A stretch of 6,694 nt of DNA, taken from Clostridia bacterium. Lineage in GTDB: Bacteria > Bacillota > Clostridia > DUPQ01. The DNA lies in the NCBI GenBank assembly GCA_028690885.1, contig JAQVAJ010000085.1:1-6694 (forward strand). The letters run 5' to 3'. The first letter of the stretch is position 1; each line of letters opens with the position of its first letter. The notes beneath the pieces were generated by a model that worked only from the letters and a program-made list of their open reading frames with translations, did no database searches and had not been told where the DNA came from. A program made the position numbers and the translations under genes. Shown here one piece after another: positions 1 to 5,886 of this stretch.

Positions 1-2
1 AG

Positions 3-1079
3 CTGTATAACACAGATAAATCTGTTTGGTTTCAAGGCAGATGTTTATGGACATATTCAGCTTTGATAAATAAATACGGATATAATCCTATATGGGTAGA
101 AAACGCAAAAACTGGAAAAGCTTTTTTGGAAAAGTATTGCACAGATACTGATGAAAGGATGTTTTTTACAGTAACAAAAGATGGAAAGCCCTTAAGAAAA
201 AGAAGATACTTCTTTTCTGAAAGCTTTTATTGCATAGCAATGGCTGAATACGGTAATGCAATGAATGATATAGAATCACTTAACAAAGCTGAAAAATGCT
301 TTGAAATGATGAATATGATTTATAAAAATCCCGATTCAGATCCATATAAGATAACGCCAAAGTCATATCCGACCAGAAAGGAACGCTCAGCTGCATATGC
401 AATGGTAATGCTGTCTACTTCTCAGATATTGAGAAGGTGCATTTCACAAAAAGCAGAGCACTATTCAAAAATTGTTAAAAGCATATGTAATGACATTATT
501 AAATATCATTATAAAGAGGATATGAAATGTGTATTAGAGACAGTTTTTGATGATGGCTCTTTTATCGACAACCCTACTGGACGAACTGTTAATCCAGGGC
601 ATTCATGTGAAAATGCATGGTTTCTAATGAATGAGGCAATATATTCGGATGATTCTGACCTAATGCAAAAAGCGCTGAATATTCTTGACTGGTCTTTGGA
701 ATTAGGCTGGGACGATAAGTTCGGCGGTATATACTACTTTAGAGATATTTATAATAAGCCAAGTGATCAGTTAGAATGGGATATGAAGCTTTGGTGGGTA
801 CATAATGAGGCTATGATAGCATGCTTAACAGCTTATGGAATAACAAAACAGCAGAAATACTTTGATATGTTTGAAAGAATACTACAATACTGTTTACAAT
901 ATTTTCATGATAAGCAGTATGGGGAGTGGTATGGTTATCTTCATAGAGACAATACTGTTTCACATACCCAGAAAGGGACTTTATGGAAAGGGCCTTTCCA
1001 TCTTCCGAGGTGTCTGATGATTTGTGATACATTATTGGGAAATATAGAAAATGGAGAATCAATTAAACCGTTTCTGTGA
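3..1079 (+). CDS. AGE-family (N-acylglucosamine 2-epimerase type) sugar epimerase, 5' partial
   Basis: A cytosolic (alpha/alpha)6-barrel sugar epimerase/isomerase of the AGE superfamily, which includes GlcNAc/ManNAc 2-epimerase, cellobiose 2-epimerase and YihS-type isomerases. The frame is open from base 3, and the residues before the first possible start (TTG at 63) already hold the family motif VWFQGR (fragment residues 8-13, with its conserved Arg). The true start is therefore off the left edge. The visible 358 residues, against roughly 390-410 in the family, suggest only a few dozen are missing. Three conserved histidine motifs are present: PGHSCENAWF (His200), WWVHNEA (His267) and WKGPFHLPR (His333), so the active site looks intact. 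Substrate cannot be read from these motifs. ManNAc/GlcNAc is attractive because a sialidase-like gene lies at the other end of the window, but cellobiose or mannose isomerisation is equally possible. No clear terminator follows. Family call is firm, substrate open. Confidence 0.9.
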   Translation: MYNTDKSVWFQGRCLWTYSALINKYGYNPIWVENAKTGKAFLEKYCTDTDERMFFTVTKDGKPLRKRRYFFSESFYCIAMAEYGNAMNDIESLNKAEKCFEMMNMIYKNPDSDPYKITPKSYPTRKERSAAYAMVMLSTSQILRRCISQKAEHYSKIVKSICNDIIKYHYKEDMKCVLETVFDDGSFIDNPTGRTVNPGHSCENAWFLMNEAIYSDDSDLMQKALNILDWSLELGWDDKFGGIYYFRDIYNKPSDQLEWDMKLWWVHNEAMIACLTAYGITKQQKYFDMFERILQYCLQYFHDKQYGEWYGYLHRDNTVSHTQKGTLWKGPFHLPRCLMICDTLLGNIENGESIKPFL

Positions 1080-1086
1080 TTTGCGG

Positions 1087-1117
1087 TGTTTACATCTTAC
1101 CCAACATAATGTTGACA
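1087..1117. promoter_or_regulatory. Candidate operator: two TGTNNACA boxes and a 13-bp palindrome at the -35
   Basis: TGTTTACA (1087-1094) and TGTTGACA (1110-1117) share 7 of 8 bases and start 23 bp apart, about two helical turns. Both fit TGTNNACA. Between and overlapping them is a perfect interrupted palindrome, CAACAT-A-ATGTTG (1102-1114), which overlaps the first three bases of the -35 hexamer. A regulator bound here would block polymerase. No known regulator motif was recognised, and short AT-rich repeats can arise by chance. Confidence 0.3.
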
Positions 1118-1140
1118 CTTGAAAATGTGTTGTGTATAAT
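1112..1140 (+). promoter_or_regulatory. Consensus housekeeping-sigma promoter
   Basis: TTGACA (1112-1117) and TATAAT (1135-1140) match the sigma-70/sigma-A consensus at all twelve positions, with an ideal 17-bp spacer. Start of transcription is expected near 1146-1148. The ATG of the following gene begins at 1148 and has no Shine-Dalgarno sequence ahead of it, so the message may be leaderless. This promoter probably drives the five-gene operon to 5873. Confidence 0.85.
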
Positions 1141-1147
1141 TACTTGC

Positions 1148-1462
1148 ATGAATACATTGAATGATATTATCAAACAATACAAGGTGCAATTGCTTGAAAC
1201 CAAGAAAAAATATTATGAACAGCTTAAAGTCCTACCAAAAGGGACATTGTCCGTTAAGAAGATGGGAAGCGGCGAATATTGGTATCTGAAATATAGAGAA
1301 GGCAAAAGAATTGTTACCAAGTATATAGGAAAGCTTTCTGAAAAAGTTGTAGAGATAGAAAAACAGATTGCATTAAGAAAAACATTGGAAATAATGTTGA
1401 AGGAACTTGAAGCAGAACTTGCTTTGATAAGAAAAATCGAGACTATCGCTCAGGGAGCATGA
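1148..1462 (+). CDS. Small basic/coiled-coil protein of unknown function (DUF6788-like)
   Basis: A 104-residue protein with no function I can assign. Residues 1-27 are a Lys-rich predicted helix. Residues 28-62 form a likely beta-hairpin module, with PKGTLSVKK followed by EYWYLKYREGKRIVTKYIGK. Residues 63-98 are a heptad-like, Lys/Glu-rich helix that probably makes a coiled coil. The central pattern (PKGxL, YWYLxYREGK, KYIGK) resembles DUF6788-type small proteins and, loosely, the basic N-terminal sheets of some transposases and integrases, so nucleic-acid binding is possible but unproven. The start at 1148 is chosen because the GTG at 1076 would overlap the epimerase and extend through the promoter, and the ATG at 1109 lies inside the promoter. 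No ribosome site precedes 1148, consistent with leaderless initiation. The next gene's ribosome site lies inside the 3' end of this gene, so the two are probably coupled. Confidence 0.75.
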   Translation: MNTLNDIIKQYKVQLLETKKKYYEQLKVLPKGTLSVKKMGSGEYWYLKYREGKRIVTKYIGKLSEKVVEIEKQIALRKTLEIMLKELEAELALIRKIETIAQGA

Positions 1463-1467
1463 TATAG

Positions 1468-2655
1468 ATGAGAGTTGGACAGTTCACAGATTCCTTTTTG
1501 CCTATTGTTGACGGTGTAGGAAGAGTTGTATATGGATACGCAGATGCCCTTTGTGCAAGAGGGCATGAATGCTATGTTATAACTCCAATTGCAGATGCAG
1601 GATTCAGAGGTAAGTATCCTTTCGATATTATTGATTTTTACGGGGTCACAATTCCTGAATATACTCAGTATAAGATGGGTATACCTCTATGGGATATGCA
1701 TTATCATGAAAGAATTAAAACTGTTAAATTTGATATTGTCCATGTGCATAGTCCTTTTAGGGCAGGTTATGAAGGGCTTAGAATTGCAAAGAAACTTAAA
1801 ATACCTGTTGTAGGCACTTTCCATTCCAAATATTACGAAGATTTTCTTCAGGTTCTAAAAATTCAACCTTTAGCTGAAGCAGGAGTTAAGATAGTTGCAG
1901 ACTTCTATGAGAAATGCGATATGGTATGGGCAGTTAGTGAAAATTCTGCTGAAGCGTTACGCAGTTATGGCTTTAAAGGAAAAATTGAAACAATGAGAAA
2001 TGGAACACATATAAGAAAGCCTGAAAAGAAAAATATTGATTATGTAAAACAGATGTATAATCTTAATTCTGTTCCAGTGATGCTATTTGTTGGTCAGATG
2101 AATTGGAAAAAGAATATTAAGAAGATTCTAGAAGCGACTGCTATTCTGAAAAGAACAGGTTTTAATACAAAGCTTATTCTTGCAGGCCAGGGTCCTCATG
2201 CAGAAGAGATAAAAAAAACAGTCAATGAATTGAATTTAAATGATTCAGTTGAGATGACAGGTCATGTAACAGATATTTATGTGCTTGACGGATTATACGG
2301 GGCATCAGACTTATTTGTTTTTCCTTCGCTATACGATAACAGTCCTATGGTGGTAAGAGAAGCAGCTGCAATGATGACACCTTCAGTGCTAATAAAGAAC
2401 AGCAGTGCTGCAGAAGGCATAACTGATGGCTATAACGGCTTTTTGTGTTCTGATGATTCAAATGATCTTGCTAGAGTATTAAAGAGAGCTTTATTTGACG
2501 AAAAAAGTAAATTACATGAAATAGGGAGAAACGCGCAATCGACTATCCCTGTATCTTGGGATAAGTTAATGGTTGATATTGAAGATAGATATAAAGAACT
2601 TATAACTGTAAATAAAAAAGGCAATAAACAGAAAAGGAAGAAGATACTTATATGA
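1468..2655 (+). CDS. GT4-family glycosyltransferase (GT-B fold)
   Basis: A retaining GT-B glycosyltransferase that moves a sugar from a nucleotide-sugar donor to an acceptor at the cytoplasmic membrane face. The closest family flavour is the bacterial lipid/diacylglycerol glycosyltransferase group (PimA and SQD2 relatives). The N-terminal Rossmann domain starts MRVGQFTDSFLPIVDGVGRV (glycine-rich loop, residues 14-19), then has VHVHSPF (91-97) and GTFHSKY (116-122, the conserved acceptor-side His119). The C-terminal donor domain has FVGQMNWKKN (207-216), LAGQGP (238-243), TGH (264-266) and SLYDNSPMVVREAA (287-300). The usual E-x7-E pair is Asp290/Glu298 here. The last 15 or so residues (KKGNKQKRKK) are strongly basic, fitting contact with acidic lipids. 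AGGGAG at 1452-1457 lies 10 nt before the ATG and the preceding stop is 5 nt away. The 3' end overlaps the next gene by 4 nt. Donor and acceptor are unknown. Confidence 0.92.
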   Translation: MRVGQFTDSFLPIVDGVGRVVYGYADALCARGHECYVITPIADAGFRGKYPFDIIDFYGVTIPEYTQYKMGIPLWDMHYHERIKTVKFDIVHVHSPFRAGYEGLRIAKKLKIPVVGTFHSKYYEDFLQVLKIQPLAEAGVKIVADFYEKCDMVWAVSENSAEALRSYGFKGKIETMRNGTHIRKPEKKNIDYVKQMYNLNSVPVMLFVGQMNWKKNIKKILEATAILKRTGFNTKLILAGQGPHAEEIKKTVNELNLNDSVEMTGHVTDIYVLDGLYGASDLFVFPSLYDNSPMVVREAAAMMTPSVLIKNSSAAEGITDGYNGFLCSDDSNDLARVLKRALFDEKSKLHEIGRNAQSTIPVSWDKLMVDIEDRYKELITVNKKGNKQKRKKILI

Positions 2656-3206
2656 GTTATATACCTTCACCTGAAGAAGCCATTCAAATATTAAAAGAAT
2701 ACAATAAAGATGATTTTCATATACTTCATGCCAATACTGTAGGTGAGGTATTAAAGCACTTTGCATCAATCTATGACAAAGATAATCAAGAATACTGGCA
2801 GGTGGTCGGAATATTGCATGATATAGATTATGAATTGTATCCGAAAGAGCACTGTGTGAAAGCAGAACAGTTACTTAAAGCAAGAAACATTGATGAAAAT
2901 ATGATTAGAAGTATAATGAGTCATGGATATGGAATCTGTAGTAATATCAAGCCTGTTTCGTTTATGGAAAAAATACTATATACAGTTGATGAGCTTACAG
3001 GTCTTATATGGGCTACTGCACTTATGAGGCCATCAAAAAGCGTAATGGATTTAGAACCGAAATCAGTGATTAAGAAATTTAAGCAGATTTCTTTTGCCAA
3101 GGCAATAAACAGGCAGACTATACTTGACGGATTGGAAATGCTGAATATGGAAATGAATGAGTTAATTTCCATGACTATTGATGGAATGAGGAAAATGGAG
3201 CAGTAA
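2652..3206 (+). CDS. HD-domain phosphohydrolase
   Basis: A 184-residue soluble metal-dependent phosphohydrolase of the HD superfamily. The motif set is complete: an early His (His26 in HILHANTV), the signature His56-Asp57 in GILHDIDYE, a later His91 in MSHGYG, and Asp113 in TVDELTG. This matches the compact HDIG-like single-domain proteins, with no attached nucleotidyltransferase, GGDEF or RelA-type domain. Substrates in the family are phosphate esters such as nucleotides, and none can be inferred directly. Its ATG overlaps the glycosyltransferase stop as ATGA (2652-2655), with AAGGAAG (2634-2640) upstream, so translation is probably coupled and the two products made together. Context suggests it trims a phosphorylated intermediate or regulates a nucleotide in the same pathway, but that is guesswork. 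Its stop codon is the first base-paired triplet of the hairpin that follows. Confidence 0.88.
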   Translation: MSYIPSPEEAIQILKEYNKDDFHILHANTVGEVLKHFASIYDKDNQEYWQVVGILHDIDYELYPKEHCVKAEQLLKARNIDENMIRSIMSHGYGICSNIKPVSFMEKILYTVDELTGLIWATALMRPSKSVMDLEPKSVIKKFKQISFAKAINRQTILDGLEMLNMEMNELISMTIDGMRKMEQ

Positions 3207-3237
3207 TAGCTGTGGCTGGGGGTAGCTTCAGCTGTTA
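3204..3237 (+). promoter_or_regulatory. RNA hairpin at the HD-gene stop codon
   Basis: TAATAGCTG (3204-3212) pairs with CAGCTGTTA (3229-3237): nine pairs including one G-U. After a single T-T mismatch the stem continues GGCT (3214-3217) with AGCT (3224-3227), one of these pairs also G-U, closing a GGGGGT loop (3218-3223). The stop codon of the HD gene forms the base of the stem. No T-run follows, so it is not a classical terminator. RNA stability, processing or partial attenuation inside the operon are plausible roles. Confidence 0.5.
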
Positions 3238-3246
3238 AATATACAA

Positions 3247-3273
3247 TTCTTATGTCTGGGAAACATAAGGAGG
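3247..3273 (+). promoter_or_regulatory. Hairpin masking the ribosome site of the E2-like gene
   Basis: TTCTTATGT (3247-3255) pairs with ACATAAGGA (3263-3271) in a nine-pair stem with one U-G pair and loop CTGGGAA (3256-3262). The 3' arm covers five of the seven bases of the strong Shine-Dalgarno sequence AAGGAGG (3267-3273). That site is 13 nt from the ATG at 3287, a rather long spacing. A second purine run, GGGGAG (3278-3283), is only 3 nt from the ATG. Folding would reduce initiation on the E2-like gene, giving a possible translational switch. Confidence 0.5.
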
Positions 3274-3286
3274 ATACGGGGAGTTT

Positions 3287-4177
3287 ATGGTTAGTAGTGA
3301 GTACAAACGCCGTCTGGGTGATAGAAAAGACGCGCGTAGAATCAGGAACGATGAAATGGACGCTGTACATAGTTTGTTTCCTTTTATTGCTCCAAAAAGA
3401 ACAGAAGCTGAAGTATATATAAAGCAGGAGATGGATGTTACAGAACTTGTTTCTTATGTTAAAAAGATTAAAGAAAACAACGAAGACTGTAAAATGACAT
3501 ATTTCCATGCCTTTGTCACAGCAATAGCAAAGACAGTCTATATGAGACCACTTTTAAACAGATATGTGATGGCAAAAAAGTATTATGAAAGAAATGACAT
3601 AATTCTTTCGTTCATCGCAAAGAAAAAATTTAACGATACTGCTGAAGAGATGCTGGTGTCTCTTAAAGTCAGAAAAGATGAGAATCTGGATGATATATCA
3701 AAATTTATATCCTCTGATGTTAAGAAAATTAGACAGCAGGGAACAAATTCAATTGATGGAACTCTTAAAATTCTTCAGAAACTGCCAAGGTTTGTTAATG
3801 GTATTTTCATATGGTTAATGAAAGTCTTGATTTACTTTGATTTATATCCTGCAGAATTCCAAAAAGGAGATACTAACTATTCTTCTGTTCTTATATCCAA
3901 TCTTGGAAGTATAAAATGTGATGCTCCATATCATCATCTGAACAACTTCGGTACAAATTCTGTAGTTATATGTATTGGAGAGATACACAAAAAAGAAGTT
4001 ATAAGTGCAGATGGTGAAAAGAGATTACGCGATGTTGTGAATTTTGGTATAACGCTTGATGAGAGAATAGCTGATGGTTTTTACTTTGCTAAGAGTATAA
4101 AACTTTTACAATATATAATGGCAAATCCAGAATTATTAGAAAGGTCTGTAGGTGATGAAATTGAATACAAAGATTAA
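3287..4177 (+). CDS. Stand-alone E2-like (CAT-fold) protein lacking the catalytic His
   Basis: A 296-residue protein related to the catalytic domain of 2-oxo acid dehydrogenase E2 acyltransferases and the wider CAT/condensation fold. It has no lipoyl or subunit-binding domain, and no E1/E3 genes are nearby, so it is not part of a dehydrogenase complex. Landmarks are a basic N-terminus with GDRKDARRIR (11-20), TYFHAF (71-76), a hydrophobic segment at about 167-188 (FVNGIFIWLMKVLIYF) that may sit in the membrane, and LISNLGSIK (202-210), which matches the E2 ISNLG motif. At the expected DHRxxDG active site it reads DERIADG (258-264), so the catalytic His is Glu259. His216/His217 in PYHHLNNF are other candidates for chemistry. 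It may be a divergent acyltransferase or a non-catalytic partner of the downstream ligase. It overlaps that gene by about 23 nt. The fold is secure, the activity is not. Confidence 0.82.
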   Translation: MVSSEYKRRLGDRKDARRIRNDEMDAVHSLFPFIAPKRTEAEVYIKQEMDVTELVSYVKKIKENNEDCKMTYFHAFVTAIAKTVYMRPLLNRYVMAKKYYERNDIILSFIAKKKFNDTAEEMLVSLKVRKDENLDDISKFISSDVKKIRQQGTNSIDGTLKILQKLPRFVNGIFIWLMKVLIYFDLYPAEFQKGDTNYSSVLISNLGSIKCDAPYHHLNNFGTNSVVICIGEIHKKEVISADGEKRLRDVVNFGITLDERIADGFYFAKSIKLLQYIMANPELLERSVGDEIEYKD

Positions 4178-5873
4178 AGCTCCATGGATTCCAAGTTACA
4201 AGAATATACCTTTTAATCTTGAATATCCTGATATTTCTATGTTTGAAATGGTGGAAAGATCCGCAAAGAAAAATCCCGATCTTTACGCATATGATTTCTT
4301 AGGGGTAAAATGCACATACAGAAATTTCGTGCTAAAAGTTCATTTATGTGCAAAAGCATTAAAGAGCATAGGAATAAAAGAAGGGGATAGAGTAACTGTA
4401 TGTCTTCCTAACTGTCCTCAGGCATTATTTATGTTTTATGGACTGAACCTTATAGGTGCACTGGGCAACATGATACATCCTCTTTCTTCAGAGGGTGAAA
4501 TAGAGTTTTACTTAAAAGATTCCAACAGCAGAGCCGCTATAACTTTAGATCAGTTCTATCCAAAATTTGAAGCTATAAGAGAAAGGGTTAATCTGGAATT
4601 TTTGATAATTTCCTCTATTAAGGATGAGCTGAATATACCTTTGGCTATAGGATATGAGCTTACTCAGGGAAGAAAAATTAAGAAACTTCCTAAAGATGCT
4701 GCTGTTATCTGGTATAAGGATTTTATGAAAAAGGGTGAAATTTATACTGGTAGTTACATTGTAAAGCGTAAAGGTAATGATCCTGCAGTTATACTCTACA
4801 GTGGTGGTACTACAGGAACTACTAAAGGCATATTATTGTCCAACTTGAATTTCAATGCACTTGCTATGCAGACAATGACAGCAGGAGATTGTATTGTAGA
4901 GGGTCATGCTATGCTTTCAATAATGCCAGTTTTTCACGGTTTTGGTTTAGGAGTTTGCATTCATACTATTCTTTGCGCTTCTTGTAAGTGTATACTTGTG
5001 CCAAAATTCAATGCATTATCGTATGCAAAACTTCTTAAGAAAAAACAGCCTAACTATATTGCAGGAGTGCCAACCCTGTTCGAAGCTTTATTGAGAAACC
5101 CATACATGGATAAAGTGAACTTAAGCTGCCTTGAAGGCGTTTTCTCCGGAGGAGATTCATTGTCTATAGAATTAAAGAGAAAACTGGATAAATTTCTTAA
5201 AGACCATGGTGCGAAAGTTCAGGTAAGAGAAGGATATGGAACTACTGAATGTGTTACTGCAAGCTGTCTGACACCGAAAGATTTCTACAAAGAAGGAAGT
5301 ATTGGAATTCCTTATCCTGATACTTATTACAAGATAGTAAAAGTCGGTACTACAGATGAAGTTCCATATAATGAAGAAGGAGAGATATGCCTTTTAGGAC
5401 CTTCTGTGATGCTTGGATATTGCAATAATGAAAAAGAAACTAAAGACACCTTGAAGACTCATGATGATGGATATGTGTGGCTCCATACAGGTGATTTAGG
5501 TAAAATGGATGAAGATGGTTTCATATATTTCTGCCAGAGAATAAAGAGAATGATTATTACATCAGGATATAATGTATATCCATCGCAAATAGAGAATATA
5601 ATTGATGCTCATGAAGCCGTTTCTATGTCCTGTGTAATTGGTGTTAAAGATCCATACAAAGTACAGAAAGTAAAAGCTTTTGTTGTTTTGAAAGCAGGTT
5701 ATGAACAAAATGAGCAGACAAGACAAAGTATACTTGACCATTGTAAAAAGAATATTGCAAAATATGCTATGCCTTATGAGCTTGAATTTAGAAATGATAT
5801 GCCAAAAACACTTGTAGGAAAAGTGGCATACAGAGAGTTGGAAAAAGAGGAATTAGAAAAACAGCAGGCATAA
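4155..5873 (+). CDS. Acyl-adenylating enzyme (class I, AMP-binding; acyl-CoA/acyl-ACP synthetase type)
   Basis: An ATP-dependent enzyme that activates a carboxylic acid, probably a fatty acid, as acyl-AMP and passes it to CoA or a carrier. About 572 residues, typical of fatty-acyl ligases. Numbering here counts from the GTG at 4152. Motifs in order: P-loop YSGGTTGTTKG (216-226), PVFHGFG (259-265), A5 GYGTTE (361-366), A7 HTGDLG (445-450, Asp448), hinge region QRIKRMIITSGYNVYP (462-477), and the C-terminal catalytic lysine in LVGKV (Lys557). All residues for adenylation are present. The usual Asp after the hinge lysine is Arg466, and the P-loop has GG for the usual SG. ATG 4155 is preferred over GTG 4152. 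GAAAGG (4139-4144) serves either, and both overlap the E2-like gene end, implying coupling. It is the last operon gene, and the convergent gene ends 9 nt beyond it. Substrate unknown. Confidence 0.92.
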   Translation: MKLNTKIKAPWIPSYKNIPFNLEYPDISMFEMVERSAKKNPDLYAYDFLGVKCTYRNFVLKVHLCAKALKSIGIKEGDRVTVCLPNCPQALFMFYGLNLIGALGNMIHPLSSEGEIEFYLKDSNSRAAITLDQFYPKFEAIRERVNLEFLIISSIKDELNIPLAIGYELTQGRKIKKLPKDAAVIWYKDFMKKGEIYTGSYIVKRKGNDPAVILYSGGTTGTTKGILLSNLNFNALAMQTMTAGDCIVEGHAMLSIMPVFHGFGLGVCIHTILCASCKCILVPKFNALSYAKLLKKKQPNYIAGVPTLFEALLRNPYMDKVNLSCLEGVFSGGDSLSIELKRKLDKFLKDHGAKVQVREGYGTTECVTASCLTPKDFYKEGSIGIPYPDTYYKIVKVGTTDEVPYNEEGEICLLGPSVMLGYCNNEKETKDTLKTHDDGYVWLHTGDLGKMDEDGFIYFCQRIKRMIITSGYNVYPSQIENIIDAHEAVSMSCVIGVKDPYKVQKVKAFVVLKAGYEQNEQTRQSILDHCKKNIAKYAMPYELEFRNDMPKTLVGKVAYRELEKEELEKQQA

Positions 5874-5886
5874 ATACCTTATTTAT
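5870..5886. repeat. AT-only inverted repeat between convergent genes
   Basis: ATAAATA (5870-5876) and TATTTAT (5880-5886) form a perfect 7-bp inverted repeat around CCT, and the stop codons of both convergent genes fall in its arms. It could act as a weak two-way stop signal. However, the stem has no G-C pair and no T-tract follows directly on either strand, so it does not meet the usual criteria for an intrinsic terminator. No better terminator is visible in the 9-nt gap. Confidence 0.3.

Noticed and set aside
63..65. TTG as the start of the epimerase
   Set aside because: The conserved VWFQGR motif is encoded in frame before it, so the gene continues off the left edge.
1076..1147. An N-terminal extension of the small protein from GTG 1076
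   Set aside because: It would run through the -35 and -10 elements, overlaps the epimerase stop, has no ribosome site, and adds residues unlike the rest of the protein.
1148..1462. The small protein as a transposase or integrase fragment
   Set aside because: It is a complete open frame with its own start and stop, no catalytic motif and no terminal repeats or target duplication nearby. Only the short beta module is loosely similar.
3204..3240. The stop-codon hairpin as a Rho-independent terminator ending the operon
   Set aside because: No run of T follows the stem, and coupled genes continue downstream with no other convincing promoter.
3219..3247. TACAAT at 3242-3247 as the -10 of an internal promoter for the E2-like gene
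   Set aside because: At 17 bp upstream the sequence is GGGGTA, which is nothing like a -35, and the bases are better explained by the flanking hairpins.
2921..3508. A 195-codon open frame on the minus strand
   Set aside because: It lies antisense across the HD gene, the hairpin gap and the start of the E2-like gene. Its translation shows no recognisable domain, and the plus-strand genes have full family motifs.
5870..5886. The convergent-gene inverted repeat as a true intrinsic terminator
   Set aside because: The stem is entirely A-T and lacks an adjoining T-tract on either strand. Listed only as a repeat.
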